DNA of 64,000 nt, taken from NCBI RefSeq assembly GCF_005222205.1, contig NZ_CP032345.1, positions 1,799,501-1,863,500 on the forward strand, given 5' to 3'. Every line of letters starts with the position of its first letter. Position 1 is the stretch's first letter. Below, piece by piece: positions 1 through 8,688 of the stretch. The DNA is from Azospirillum brasilense (GTDB taxonomy: Bacteria; Pseudomonadota; Alphaproteobacteria; Azospirillales; Azospirillaceae). Made by a program: the position numbers and the translations under genes. The notes beneath the pieces were generated by a model. That model was not told the DNA's origin and searched no databases. It saw nothing but the letters and a program-made list of their open reading frames with translations.

Positions 1-519
1 GCCGAAGCCGGTGGCCAGGGGGCGCGGCACCTGGATGCAGGGGATCGTCACATCGGCCTTCTTGGCGATGTGGTCGAGCAGCAGCGCGCCGTAATCCATC
101 TTGTAGATGTGGTCGCCGGCGAGGATCAGGATGTATTCCGGCTCGTGGTCGCGCAGGATGTCCAGGTTCTGGTACACCGCGTCGGCGGTGCCCTGGTACC
201 AGGCGGTCTCGCTGATGCGCTGCTGGGCCGGCAGCAGGTCGCAGAACTCGTTCATCTCGCCGCGGAAGAAGTTCCAGCCGCGCTGCAGGTGGCGGAGCAG
301 GCTGTGCGACTTGTACTGCGTCAGCACGCCGATGCGGCGGAAGCCGGAATTGATGCAGTTCGACAGCGCGAAGTCGATGATCCGGAACTTGCCGCCGAAA
401 TAGGTGGCCGGCTTGGCGCGACGGTCGGTCAGCTGCTTCAGCCGGCTGCCCCGGCCGCCGGCCAGGACGAGGGCCACGGCGCGGCGCGGCGCCAGCCGCA
501 GATCCCGTTTGTCGAGCAT
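1..519 (-). CDS. glgC: Glucose-1-phosphate adenylyltransferase, C-terminal part outside window
   Basis: Makes ADP-glucose from glucose-1-phosphate and ATP, the committed step of glycogen synthesis. The first 173 residues are present. They show the nucleotidyltransferase signature LAGGRGSRL at about residues 19-27, RAKPA at 34-38 (allosteric and pyrophosphate region), WYQGTADAV at 107-115 and [10 protein letters not shown] at 134-143, all diagnostic of bacterial GlgC. The start at 519 is chosen because AGGGGAG lies a few bases upstream. The gene runs off the left edge, so the rest (a full enzyme is about 420 residues) is not visible. It is divergent from amtB. Confidence 0.93.
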   Translation of the reverse strand, partial: MLDKRDLRLAPRRAVALVLAGGRGSRLKQLTDRRAKPATYFGGKFRIIDFALSNCINSGFRRIGVLTQYKSHSLLRHLQRGWNFFRGEMNEFCDLLPAQQRISETAWYQGTADAVYQNLDILRDHEPEYILILAGDHIYKMDYGALLLDHIAKKADVTIPCIQVPRPLATGFG

Positions 520-858
520 GTGTCTCCCCTTTCGGTTCTCTTTTTTGCTGTCGGCCATCCGGAAGCGTCCGGCGGACCAGCGTGGGCGGAGGCCGCTTGT
601 TCCCGGCCCCGTCCGGCTCCGCCGGTTGAGATCATGACCGTGCCACATTTCACCGGGGCGGGCCAATAGGCCGAGGGGAACAGGCCGGAAATAGAAGGGG
701 GCTGCCCAACGGTTGTGCGGAATTCAGACGCAGCTTTGTGCACAAAAAGCAGGCAAGCGCGCGGGAAACGAGCGCGCAACGCCCGAACGGGCGGCAATCG
801 GCCTGCAATCCACGGGCGAATCACGCCGCGCCGCAAGGCTTTGGATGGTCCGATTTTC

Positions 859-875
859 TGCTCAATTTCTGAGCA
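859..875 (+). promoter_or_regulatory. NtrC-like enhancer site upstream of amtB
   Basis: A perfect inverted repeat TGCTCA-N5-TGAGCA. The geometry TGC-N11-GCA is that of NtrC (GlnG) sites. It lies about 100 bases upstream of the -24 element of the sigma-54 promoter, the usual enhancer distance. The role is inferred from pattern and position. Confidence 0.55.
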
Positions 876-958
876 GCGCAGGTCCGCGACTCGGGTCCTA
901 TGCTGCTTTGCGGTCATCCGAAAGGCCGCAACCACCGCGATTCCTAGCCCTTTTGGGT

Positions 959-974
959 TGGCACGCTTCTTGAA
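959..974 (+). promoter_or_regulatory. Sigma-54 (-24/-12) promoter of amtB
   Basis: TGGCACGCTTCTTGAA matches the RpoN consensus TGGCACG-N4-TTGC, with GG and the -12 dinucleotide in correct 10-base spacing. The one deviation is GA where GC is usual. It lies about 95 bases upstream of the amtB start, and ammonium transporters are classic NtrC/RpoN targets. Confidence 0.7.
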
Positions 975-1068
975 GACAAATCGGCGTACACGGCCCCCTC
1001 CCGCCGCCCCGTCTGTACCGGGGACGGGGCGAAACGGGCCAGAAGCATTCGAATAAAGAGGAGCCTCG

Positions 1069-2385
1069 ATGAGCCGTCTCTTCACCCTCGCCGCGCCGAC
1101 GATGGCGGCGATTCTGGGCTTGGCCGGTCTGCCTGCCGCCGCCCTCGCCCAGGAAGCGGCCGCCGCCGCGGCCGAGCCCACCCTGAGCAGCGGCGACACG
1201 GCTTGGATGCTGGTCGCCACGGCGCTGGTTCTGTTCATGACCATCCCGGGTCTGGCCCTGTTCTACGGCGGCATGGTCCGCAAGATGAACGTGCTGGCCA
1301 TCGTGATGCAGAGCTTCGCGATCTGCTGCCTGGTCAGCATCCTGTGGTTCTTCGCCGGTTACAGCATCGCCTTCACCGAGGGCACCCCGTATTTCGGCGG
1401 CCTGTCGAAGTTCATGCTGTCGGGCATCACCAAGGACGGCCTGTCGGGCGTCATTCCGGAGACGGTCTTCATCGTCTTCCAGATGACCTTCGCCATCATC
1501 ACCCCGGCCCTGATCACCGGCGCCTTCGCCGACCGCATGAAGTTCTCCTCGATGCTGGTCTTCACGGGCCTGTGGTCGCTGATCGTCTACGCGCCGATCA
1601 CCCACTGGGTCTGGGGTCCGGGCGGCTATCTGATGGGTGACGGCGTGCTCGATTACGCCGGCGGCACCGTGGTGCACATCAACGCGGGCGTGGCCGGTCT
1701 CGTCGCCGCCCTCGTGCTGGGCAAGCGCAAGGGCTACCCGAACGAGAACTTCGCCCCGCACAACCTCGTGCTCAGCCTGATCGGCGCCTCGATGCTGTGG
1801 GTCGGCTGGTTCGGCTTCAACGCGGGTTCCGCCGTGGCCGCCGACGGCCGTGCGGGCATGGCCATGCTGGTCACGCAGATCGCCGCCGCCACCGCCGCCA
1901 TGTCCTGGCTGCTGGTCGAGTGGGCCACCAAGGGCAAGCCCTCGGTCCTCGGCATCATCTCCGGCGCCGTCGCCGGCCTCGTCGCCATCACCCCGGCCTC
2001 GGGCTTCGTCGGTCCGACCGGCGCCCTGGTCATCGGTCTGGTCGCCGGCGTGGTCTGCTACTGGGGCGCCACCGGCCTCAAGCGCGCCCTCGGCTATGAC
2101 GACTCGCTGGACGCCTTCGGCGTGCACGGCGTGGGCGGCATCGTCGGCGCCATCCTGACCGGCGTCTTCGCCCAGGAAGCCATCGGCGGCACCGCCGGCG
2201 CCCTGGAAGGCAACGTCGGCCAGATCTGGACGCAGGTCTACGGCATCCTGGCCACCGTCGCCTACTCGGCGGTCGGCTCCTTCATCATCCTGAAGGTCAT
2301 CGACGTGGTGATGGGCCTGCGCGTCGACGAGGACGTCGAGCGCGACGGCCTGGACCTCGCCCTGCACGGCGAGACCATCCACTAA
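1069..2385 (+). CDS. amtB: Ammonium transporter AmtB
   Basis: Inner-membrane trimeric ammonium channel of the Amt/MEP/Rh family, 438 residues. A cleavable signal peptide (Ala-rich, ending near AALAQ) is followed by about eleven membrane segments. Family hallmarks are visible: GLALFYGGMVR near residue 65, THWVWGPGG near 180, and DDSLDAFGVHGVGG near 345, which carries one of the twin pore histidines. A purine-rich AAGAGGAG precedes the ATG. In related Azospirillum, AmtB binds PII proteins and helps control nitrogenase switch-off. Here the gene stands alone, behind a sigma-54/NtrC-type promoter and ahead of a strong terminator, so it is probably monocistronic and induced by nitrogen limitation. 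No glnK/glnZ gene is adjacent. Confidence 0.96.
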   Translation: MSRLFTLAAPTMAAILGLAGLPAAALAQEAAAAAAEPTLSSGDTAWMLVATALVLFMTIPGLALFYGGMVRKMNVLAIVMQSFAICCLVSILWFFAGYSIAFTEGTPYFGGLSKFMLSGITKDGLSGVIPETVFIVFQMTFAIITPALITGAFADRMKFSSMLVFTGLWSLIVYAPITHWVWGPGGYLMGDGVLDYAGGTVVHINAGVAGLVAALVLGKRKGYPNENFAPHNLVLSLIGASMLWVGWFGFNAGSAVAADGRAGMAMLVTQIAAATAAMSWLLVEWATKGKPSVLGIISGAVAGLVAITPASGFVGPTGALVIGLVAGVVCYWGATGLKRALGYDDSLDAFGVHGVGGIVGAILTGVFAQEAIGGTAGALEGNVGQIWTQVYGILATVAYSAVGSFIILKVIDVVMGLRVDEDVERDGLDLALHGETIH

Positions 2386-2422
2386 GCACCCTTTGCTGCC
2401 TGGTTGTTTCCTCCATGAACTT

Positions 2423-2455
2423 CCGCCGCCGGGGCCTCCCGGCGGCGGATTTTTC
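2423..2455 (+). terminator. Rho-independent terminator after amtB
   Basis: An 11-bp perfect GC stem (2423-2433 with 2438-2448), a 4-base loop and an ATTTTTC run. It lies 37 bases past the amtB stop, between amtB and a convergent gene. Confidence 0.85.
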
Positions 2456-2476
2456 ATTTTGGAAGCCGTGACGCGC

Positions 2477-3715
2477 TCAGCGGCGCAGATACATCTTGCC
2501 GACGCCGTTCAACGCCGTGAAAAGCTGCGTGAACTGCGCCAGGAAGGCGTCCCAGGCCAGCGGGCCGGCCTTCTCCGCCACCGCCTGGTGGATGGCCCCC
2601 AGGCTGGTCCGCCCGTCCACCCGAGCCAGGATCGGCCCGGCCAGACGGGGCAGGGGCAGGGGGACGACGGCGCCCATCAGCTCGGCCTCCAGCACGCCGC
2701 CGGGGGGCAGGCCCTTGGCCACCGCGGCGCCGTAGAGGTCGCGCAGAACCGGCACCACCTCCGGCCCGTCCGGGCGGGCGACGGCGCCCTCGGCATCCTC
2801 GGGGCGGACAAGATAGGCGATGTGCTTGGTCATGCTGCCGGTGACCTGCTCGGTCCAGGCGGCGCGCTCCAGCCGCGACAGCCCGTCCAGCCGCTTCAGC
2901 AGGCGGGGATCCTTCACCCAGACGGCGGGGTCGTAGCGGTACGGCTCCACCAGCGCGGCGATGGTCAGACCGCCCGCCGCGGCCAGCTCCGCCAGCTCCG
3001 GCACGGTGAAGGGCCGGTCGCAGGAATGCAGCAGCAGGTCGTAAAGGTCGGCGTCGGCCTGTTTGTGGTCGTTGATGAAGGGGTTGCGCAGCAGCCAGTT
3101 GGACGGCGGCAGGCGCTCGATCAGCCGGCGGGCCAGCGCCACCTGCTCCTTCGGCGGCAGGTCCGCCGTAAGGGTGCGCAGCGCCGCCTGCATGGGATAG
3201 ACGCCGGTGCGCCCGTACGGCGCGTAGACCATCAGCCCGATCCCGCCGCCCGGCTTCAGCGCCCCGGCCAGCGAGCGGACGCCCGCCGCCGGCTCGTCCA
3301 GATGATGGAGCACGCCGCAGCAGTCGATGTAGTCGAACGGCCCCCCCTCCTCCAGCAGCCCGCCGAGGTCGAGGAGCGAGCCGCGGCGGAAGTCGATGTT
3401 GGTCAGCCCGCGCACCGTGGCCCGCGCCGCGGCGACGTCGCGCGCGGCGTCGGAGAGGTCGAGATAGGTGACGCGCCCCGGGTTGCCGGCGTCGGCCATC
3501 TGCTGGGCGATCATGATCGTCCCGTCGCCGGTCCCGCCGCCGGCCACCAGCACCCTGAGGGGCTTGGCGTGGTCGAGGCGCCCGCCGAAGACATTGTGGT
3601 TCACCTCGTCCAGATGGCTGGGCGATCCGGTGATCAGGCGCTTCTTCTCGTCGGCGGGGTTGCGCGCGGGATAGGGGAAGGCTTCGTACTGGGCGCGCAG
3701 GGTGTCGATGCTCAT
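2477..3715 (-). CDS. Class I SAM-dependent methyltransferase
   Basis: 412-residue cytoplasmic protein. Motif I (VLVAGGGTGDGT) is at residues 55-66, an acidic SAM-ribose residue follows in YLDLS near 86, and GVLHHLDEP lies at 134-142. This is a standard Rossmann methyltransferase core in the first 230 residues. The C-terminal 180 residues are not recognisable and may select the substrate. The N-terminal segment YEAFPYPARNP resembles that of methyltransferases found beside peptide and TPR proteins, but the substrate is unknown. It converges on amtB. Start chosen at the first ATG of the frame, which begins MSIDTLRAQY. Confidence 0.8.
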   Translation of the reverse strand: MSIDTLRAQYEAFPYPARNPADEKKRLITGSPSHLDEVNHNVFGGRLDHAKPLRVLVAGGGTGDGTIMIAQQMADAGNPGRVTYLDLSDAARDVAAARATVRGLTNIDFRRGSLLDLGGLLEEGGPFDYIDCCGVLHHLDEPAAGVRSLAGALKPGGGIGLMVYAPYGRTGVYPMQAALRTLTADLPPKEQVALARRLIERLPPSNWLLRNPFINDHKQADADLYDLLLHSCDRPFTVPELAELAAAGGLTIAALVEPYRYDPAVWVKDPRLLKRLDGLSRLERAAWTEQVTGSMTKHIAYLVRPEDAEGAVARPDGPEVVPVLRDLYGAAVAKGLPPGGVLEAELMGAVVPLPLPRLAGPILARVDGRTSLGAIHQAVAEKAGPLAWDAFLAQFTQLFTALNGVGKMYLRR

Positions 3716-3772
3716 GGATCGGGCAACCGGTCAGGTGGACGGGTGCCGGACCATAGCATCATCGCGGGAAAG

Positions 3773-3796
3773 GGTGGGGAGGAAGGCCTCCCCACC
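3773..3796 (-). terminator. Hairpin between AraC-type regulator and methyltransferase
   Basis: A perfect 10-bp stem (GGTGGGGAGG with CCTCCCCACC) and a 4-base loop just past the stop of the upstream minus-strand gene. It lacks a real U run, so it may act as a weak terminator or an mRNA-stabilising hairpin. Confidence 0.4.
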
Positions 3797-3804
3797 GCCT
3801 CCTC

Positions 3805-4656
3805 TCACGCCAAAGGCAAACGGATCTCGGTCAGCCACGCTTCGGGGGGCAGCTTGCGGCAGTCGTTCAGATACTCCTCGACGCAAGGACGGTTGGCCGG
3901 CGCGTGGCCGCTCGCCGGCAGCCAGTCGCGGTAGAGCCAGCGGTAGGGGCGTTCCAGCTCCGCATAGGGGCCCTTGTGGATCAGAACGGCGTGCCGGCCC
4001 CCGGGGATCTCGAGCGCGCGGACCGGCCCGTCCTCGGGGATCGGTCCATCGACCAGCAACGCGGCCTCGGAGCGGAGGCGGTCCGCCGGAACCGACTCCG
4101 GGTCGTCGTAATAGAGGGCGAAGGACCGCGTGTCCGGTCCCACGAGGCCGCGGCCCGCGGCCCAGGCGTACAGCCGCTCGAAGGTCGTGCCGATGTCCAT
4201 GTAGGGGCCCTGGTGGGCCATGGCGGCCACGCGCAGCGGCGGCAGGTCGCGGATGGTGACGTCGTGCATGATTCGCTCCTCGTCCGTTGGTTGGTCGGGT
4301 GGAGGAACCAGACGGCCCTGCCGCCGGTAGGCGCCGGGGCTCAGGCCGTAGACCTGCCCGAAGGCGCGGGTGAACGCCTCCACGCTGCCGTAGCCGGCGC
4401 GCCGTGCGACCTGCGCCACGCCGTCGCCACCCTGCACCAGATCCCCTGCGGCACGGTGCAGACGCAGCCGCCGCAGCGTGTCCGCCACCGTCTCCCCCGT
4501 CATGGCGCGGTAGATGCGGTGGAAGTGGTAGGGCGAGAAGCAGGCGACGGCGGCAAGCCGCTCCAGCTCCAGCGGCTCGTCCGGATGGGCGGCGATGTGA
4601 TCGACGACGCGCGCGATGCGGCGGCCGTAGTCCAGCAGGGTGTCGGGCTTCGTCAT
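3805..4656 (-). CDS. AraC-family regulator with GyrI-like effector domain
   Basis: 283-residue transcription factor. Residues about 10-112 form an N-terminal double helix-turn-helix of AraC/XylS type, with FSPYHFHRIYRAMTGET for the first helix pair and GYGSVEAFTRAFGQVYGLSP for the second. Residues about 128-280 look like a GyrI-like small-molecule binding domain (RDLPPLRVAAMAHQGPY, then VRALEIPGGRHAVLIHKGPY). This order matches the Rob/SoxS-like multidrug-responsive regulators. The ligand and targets cannot be read from the sequence. It stands 56 bases downstream of the asparaginase stop on the same strand and may share its transcript. Confidence 0.88.
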   Translation of the reverse strand: MTKPDTLLDYGRRIARVVDHIAAHPDEPLELERLAAVACFSPYHFHRIYRAMTGETVADTLRRLRLHRAAGDLVQGGDGVAQVARRAGYGSVEAFTRAFGQVYGLSPGAYRRQGRLVPPPDQPTDEERIMHDVTIRDLPPLRVAAMAHQGPYMDIGTTFERLYAWAAGRGLVGPDTRSFALYYDDPESVPADRLRSEAALLVDGPIPEDGPVRALEIPGGRHAVLIHKGPYAELERPYRWLYRDWLPASGHAPANRPCVEEYLNDCRKLPPEAWLTEIRLPLA

Positions 4657-4712
4657 GGGTCCTCCATGCCCGGCACCCTAGCCGAGGGCGGCTTGATCGC
4701 GCTTGCGGACCT

Positions 4713-5813
4713 TCAGCCCTCCGCCGGGCGGACCACGCCGACCTCCAGGCCGTTGCGGTTGGTCACCGGCTGGTGGATGAGTTGGCCGGCCCGCGCCCAC
4801 TGCTCGTCGGACAGGACCTTGGTGGCGCGGATCAGGGCGGCCAGGGCGACCTCGCGGGCGCGCGGGGTGCCGTCGTCGATCTTCAGGGCGATGCCCAGCC
4901 CCTGCTTGGGCAGGACGGCGCAGCCCACGCCCTCGGCCCCGCCCTTGACCAGGACCAGACCGCCCGCCGCCTGCATCATGCCGGTGTCGAAGCTGTCCTT
5001 GCCGGCGATCAGGTGCGGGTGCGCCCGCCAGGCGCGGCGGATGCGGGTCACCGCCTCGGCGCGGGAGTCCGGCAGGTCCTTGGGGTCGCCGATGCGGGCC
5101 ATGGCGTAGGCGATGGCGCCCAGCGGGATGCCGATGGTCGGGATGGCGCAGCCGTCGACGCCCCAGGGGGCCTGCGACAGGTCCTGTCCGGTCATCTGCT
5201 CCATCACGCCCAGGATGCGCTGCTGCACCGGGTGGTCGAAGCGGACATAGCCCTTGGTCGGTTCGCCCTTGTGCAGGGCGGTGGTCAGGAAGCCGGCGTG
5301 CTTGCCGGAGCAGTTGTTGTGGAAGGCGGTCGGCGTCTCGCCGTGGCGGATCATCTCGTGGGCGGTCTCGGTGTCGGTCGGCAGATGCGCCCCGCACTCG
5401 TAGTCGTCCACGGTCAGGCCGATGCGCTTGATCCAGGCCTCCGCAATGCGGGTGTGGCGGATCTCCCCGTGGTGGGAGGAGCAGGCCAGAGCCAGCTCCT
5501 GGTCGCCCAGCTCGTAGGCGTCCAGCGCGCCTGTCTCGACCAGCGGGATCGCCTGGATCGACTTGACGGCGGAGCGCGGGTAGACCGGTGCCTGGATGTC
5601 GCCCCACTGGGCCAGCACATGCCCGTCGGAATCGACGATGCAGGCGCGCCCGCGATGGACGGATTCCACCATGCCGCCGCGCGTCACCTCGACGAGGATC
5701 GGCGCCTCCGGCGGGCCGGAAAGGTCGGCGTGCCCCTCGGCGGGGGTGTGATGGTCGGCGTGGCCGTGGTGGTCACCGTGGCCGCCGCAGCAGGAGGAAT
5801 GGTCGTGGCTCAT
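4713..5813 (-). CDS. L-asparaginase, Rhizobium etli type (class 3), with His/Cys-rich N-terminus
   Basis: Hydrolyses asparagine to aspartate and ammonia. The 366-residue protein belongs to the asparaginase II family (PF06089). Key residues of the R. etli type enzymes are visible: Ser81-x-x-Lys84 in YPRSAVKS, the Ser pair in CSSHHGE (111-117), and metal ligands Cys168-x-x-Lys171 (NCSGKHAG) with Cys222 (GVDGCAIPT). The first 30 residues are unusual: a run of His, Asp, Gly and two Cys (HDHSSCCGGHGDHHGHADHH) not needed for catalysis. It could buffer or capture metal for the zinc site. It is divergent from the SpoU methylase gene. Confidence 0.9.
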   Translation of the reverse strand: MSHDHSSCCGGHGDHHGHADHHTPAEGHADLSGPPEAPILVEVTRGGMVESVHRGRACIVDSDGHVLAQWGDIQAPVYPRSAVKSIQAIPLVETGALDAYELGDQELALACSSHHGEIRHTRIAEAWIKRIGLTVDDYECGAHLPTDTETAHEMIRHGETPTAFHNNCSGKHAGFLTTALHKGEPTKGYVRFDHPVQQRILGVMEQMTGQDLSQAPWGVDGCAIPTIGIPLGAIAYAMARIGDPKDLPDSRAEAVTRIRRAWRAHPHLIAGKDSFDTGMMQAAGGLVLVKGGAEGVGCAVLPKQGLGIALKIDDGTPRAREVALAALIRATKVLSDEQWARAGQLIHQPVTNRNGLEVGVVRPAEG

Positions 5814-5930
5814 GGGTGGAGAGCTTGCCTCTCTCCGGGGCGCGAGGCAAGGTGTCGCACCGTCGGACCCGCCGGATCACGGCCGATTCGCGCTATGTGC
5901 GGGCCGAAACTACGAGTGATTGTGCAAGCC

Positions 5931-6515
5931 ATGCGTGGATATTTCGCCATCGGGGTGGAACGGATCAGCAAGCCCGGCAACGTCGGCAACCTGATGCGCT
6001 CCGCCCATGCCTTCGGCGCCTCCTTCTTCTTCGCCATCGACCCGGAGCCCGACCTGAACGAGGCCCGGTTCGTCGACACCTCGGGCGCCGCGGAGCATCT
6101 GCCGCTCTACGTCTACGACCGGGTGGCCGATCTGGCGCTGCCCAAGGACTGCCAGCTCGTCGGGGTGGAGCTGACCGAGGACGCGGTGGAGCTGCCCAGC
6201 TTCCGCCACCCGACGCGCGCCGCCTATGTGCTGGGTCCGGAGCGCGGCAGCCTCTCCGAACCGCTGCTGGAGCGCTGCGACTTCACGGTGAAGATCCCGA
6301 TGAAGTTCTGCATCAACGTCGGGGTGGCCGGCGCCCTGGTGATGTACGACCGGATGATCAGCCTGGGCCGCTTCGCCGAGCGGCCGGTGCGCGTCGGCGG
6401 CCCGACCGAGCCGCTGCGCGATCACCAGCACGGCCGCCAGATCATGCGCAACCCCGAGCGCCGCCGCCGCATGCGCGGCATCCCGAAGCCGGTGATCGTC
6501 CGCGACGACGAGTGA
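5931..6515 (+). CDS. SpoU/TrmH-family RNA 2'-O-methyltransferase
   Basis: 194-residue SPOUT-fold methylase acting on tRNA or rRNA ribose. All three family motifs are present: motif 1 NVGNLMRSAHAFGA (residues 17-30), with the catalytic-type Arg; motif 2 VLGPERGSLS; and motif 3 INVGVAGALVMYD. There is no N-terminal substrate-binding extension, so this is the minimal TrmH-like form, and the exact nucleotide is not predictable. The C-terminal tail is Arg-rich (RRRRMRGIP). The start at 5931 is uncertain because no strong ribosome site is seen. An in-frame ATG at 5895 and GTG codons at 5916 and 5922 are alternatives. It is divergent from the asparaginase gene. Confidence 0.85.
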   Translation: MRGYFAIGVERISKPGNVGNLMRSAHAFGASFFFAIDPEPDLNEARFVDTSGAAEHLPLYVYDRVADLALPKDCQLVGVELTEDAVELPSFRHPTRAAYVLGPERGSLSEPLLERCDFTVKIPMKFCINVGVAGALVMYDRMISLGRFAERPVRVGGPTEPLRDHQHGRQIMRNPERRRRMRGIPKPVIVRDDE

Positions 6516-6573
6516 TCCGGAGCAGGGCCTCGCAGCCAGGAGCCGCCCCGTTCCACCCCGAAGGAGACGTTCG

Positions 6574-7358
6574 ATGTCCGATCCGCTCTACGACGACCGC
6601 TTCTACGACATCCAGGAGGAAGGGTCGCTCCGTTCCGCACGGGTCATCGCGCCGCTTGTGCTGGGCTGGGTGGGGGCGGAGTCGGTCCTCGACGTCGGGT
6701 GCGGGGTCGGCACCTTCCTCCGGGCCTTCGCGGAGGCGGGGATCGCCGACGTCCAGGGGCTGGACGGCGACTATGTGCGCCGCGACCGTCTGCGCATCGA
6801 TCCGTCCCGCTTCAGCGCCCACGACCTGTCGCAGCCTTTCGATCTGGGGCGGCGGTTCGGCCTCGTCCTGTCGCTGGAGGTGGCCGAGCATCTGCCGGAG
6901 GAGCGCGCCGAAGGCTTTGTCGACGATCTTTGCCGCCATGGCGACGTGGTGCTGTTCGGGGCCGCCATCCCCGGCCAGGGGGCAACGGCCACATCAACGA
7001 GCAATGGCAGAGCCATTGGGCCGGGAAGTTCCTCTCCCGCGGCTACGAGGCCTTCGACATCCTGCGCCCTGTCCTGTGGGCCGACCCGTCCGTCGAATTC
7101 TGGTACCGACAGAACACGGTGATCTTCGCCAATCCGGATGGCCTCGCCGCCCATCCCGGCCTGGCCGCCATGCGGGGGAAAGGGCTTCCGCTGTCCTGCA
7201 TGGGGCTGGTCCATCCGGAGCTGCTGGCCCTCCACGCCCGTCAGGCCGCCCGGTCGCGGCGGGTGGTCGAGGTCTTCAACCAGATGGCCGCGCAGGGCGG
7301 CAGCTACCGCTTCGACAAGGGGGCGGACGGGTCGGTCAACATCGTGCGCATCGAGTGA
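6574..7358 (+). pseudogene. SAM-dependent methyltransferase interrupted by a -1 frameshift
   Basis: The frame starting at 6574 (good AAGGAGA site) encodes a class I methyltransferase with LDVGCGVGTFL and SLEVAEHLPEE. Near 6978-6982 it loses homology and continues out of register to 7122. The -1 frame then carries a sensible protein to 7358 (INEQWQSHWAGKFLSRGYEAF ... VNIVRIE). Restoring one G to the run of five at 6978-6982 would give a continuous protein of about 261 residues, reading IPGQGGNGHINEQW. The cause could be a real inactivating deletion, slippage at the G run, or a sequence error. The substrate is unknown. WADPSVEFWYRQN and the C-terminus resemble methyltransferases of surface-polysaccharide loci, but this is weak. 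Confidence 0.75.
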
Positions 7359-7429
7359 CGCGGTTGGACGATGATCGCGTCCGTCGCTTTTCGGCGGCGA
7401 ACCTCCAGCCGTGAGCCCTGCCCCGGGGC

Positions 7430-8116
7430 TCAGAACTTCACGAAGGGGTTGAGGATCAGCCCCAGCGCGCCGGTGAAGCGCAGCGGCGCGTCGGTGACCG
7501 CCAGGCACAGGCAGCCCTCCTCGTCGGCCACCGGGCGGTGGCGCACGGAGTCGTCGGCGACGGACAGGTCGCCGCGGGCGAACTGGCCCAGATCGTCGGT
7601 GAAGCCGCCGTCCAGCACCAGGGTCAGCTCGATCCCCCGGTGGGTGTGGTGCGGCGGTCCGACGCCGCTGGCCAGCCGCATCAGCCGGGCCTTGCCGCGG
7701 CGTTCGGAACCGGACTCGAGCGGGAAGCCCAGCGGGATGTCGTAGCAGTCCATGCCGCGCATCAGCCGTTTCCAGGGCAGGCGCGACAGGTCGTTGCCGA
7801 CGTAGCGGCGCAGCGGTTCGGGCAGCAGCGGCACCTCGGCCGGCTGGCAGACCAGCTTCGGCCGGGGGACACGGGGCAGGGGCGGCAGGTCGTCCAGCCG
7901 GGCCAGCACCGTCTCCAGGCAGGCGGGGTCGACCTCCTCCGGCTCGATGCTCTCCAACAGGGCGCCGCCGACCGCCTCCATCTCGGCGACGTTCAGGCGG
8001 CAGCAGGGGCACAGCGCCAGATGGGTCGCCACGATCAGCGACGCCGCCTCGCCCAGAGCGCCGCCGGCATAGTCGATCAGCAGGGTGTCGCCGGGATGGT
8101 GGGTGGGCACGGTCAT
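7430..8116 (-). CDS. chrR: ChrR-type zinc anti-sigma factor
   Basis: 228-residue cytoplasmic anti-sigma factor. The N-terminal anti-sigma domain has the HxxxCxxC zinc motif (HLALCPCC, residues about 32-39). The C-terminal half is a ChrR-like cupin with PPHHTHRGIELTLVLDG. In Rhodobacter sphaeroides, ChrR holds RpoE inactive until singlet oxygen triggers release, and the cupin domain is needed for that signal. The start overlaps the stop of the sigma gene by four bases (ATGA), so the pair is translationally coupled, as expected for a sigma and its inhibitor. Confidence 0.92.
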   Translation of the reverse strand: MTVPTHHPGDTLLIDYAGGALGEAASLIVATHLALCPCCRLNVAEMEAVGGALLESIEPEEVDPACLETVLARLDDLPPLPRVPRPKLVCQPAEVPLLPEPLRRYVGNDLSRLPWKRLMRGMDCYDIPLGFPLESGSERRGKARLMRLASGVGPPHHTHRGIELTLVLDGGFTDDLGQFARGDLSVADDSVRHRPVADEEGCLCLAVTDAPLRFTGALGLILNPFVKF

Positions 8117-8688
8117 CGGGAGTCCCTCATGGCCTTGCGCAGCCGTTCCATGGCCAGCCGCAGGCGCGACTTGACGGTGCCCAGCGGAATGCCCTGTTCG
8201 GCGGAGATCAGGCTGTGCGGCTTGTCCTCGAAATAGGCCAGACGCAGCAGGTCGGCCTGTTCCGGCGGCAGGGTCCTCAGCGCGGCCTGGAGGCGGCCGG
8301 CGGTCTCGCGCGCCGCCACCCCGTCGTCGGCGCTCTCCATCGGGTCGGGGACCAACGTGGGGTCGGCGGGGTCGATCTCCGGCCGCTGCTCCCGCCGCAG
8401 CGCGTCGATCCGCTTGTTGCGGGCGATGGTGAACATCCAGGTCGCGGCGGACGCCTGGGTCGGGTCATAGGTCTCCGCGCGGCGCCACACCAACAGCATC
8501 ACGTCCTGCACCAACTCCTCCGCACCACCCGCGTCGCAGCCCTGGCGACGCAGATAAGCCTTCAACCGCGGGGCGAAATGCCCGAACAGGGCCGCGAAGG
8601 CCGTGCGGTCACGATCCCGCCCGACCGCCGTCAGCAGTTCTTCGAACGTCCGGTCGGTGCCGGCGGCTGGGGAACCGAGATCCTGCAT
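8113..8688 (-). CDS. rpoE: ECF sigma factor of the RpoE-ChrR (ECF11) type
   Basis: 191-residue extracytoplasmic-function sigma factor. Region 2 is seen in FAALFGHFAPRLKAYLRRQG, ELVQDVMLLVWRRAETYDP and TWMFTIARNKRIDALRRE. Region 4 is seen in LPPEQADLLRLAYFEDKPHSLISAEQGIPLGTVKSRLRLAMERLRKAM. Pairing with a ChrR homologue puts it in ECF11, the singlet-oxygen response. The start is placed at 8688 (MQDLGS). An in-frame ATG at 8733 is possible, and the frame stays open much further upstream without family resemblance. A consensus-like RpoE promoter lies upstream, so the operon probably autoregulates. Confidence 0.92.
   Translation of the reverse strand: MQDLGSPAAGTDRTFEELLTAVGRDRDRTAFAALFGHFAPRLKAYLRRQGCDAGGAEELVQDVMLLVWRRAETYDPTQASAATWMFTIARNKRIDALRREQRPEIDPADPTLVPDPMESADDGVAARETAGRLQAALRTLPPEQADLLRLAYFEDKPHSLISAEQGIPLGTVKSRLRLAMERLRKAMRDSR

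Larger units (their letters stand above)
520..1068. promoter_or_regulatory. glgC-amtB divergent intergenic region
   Basis: 549 bases without a convincing gene, between two divergently transcribed genes. It holds the sigma-54 promoter and the NtrC-like palindrome for amtB listed separately, and presumably the glgC promoter. A second, weaker TGC-N11-GCA match lies at 739-755. Frames that stay open here are by-products of high GC content and match no family I recognise. Confidence 0.6.

Noticed and set aside
898..2457. 519-codon minus-strand frame over amtB
   Set aside because: Low-complexity Gly/Asp/Gln/His composition and complete overlap with amtB.
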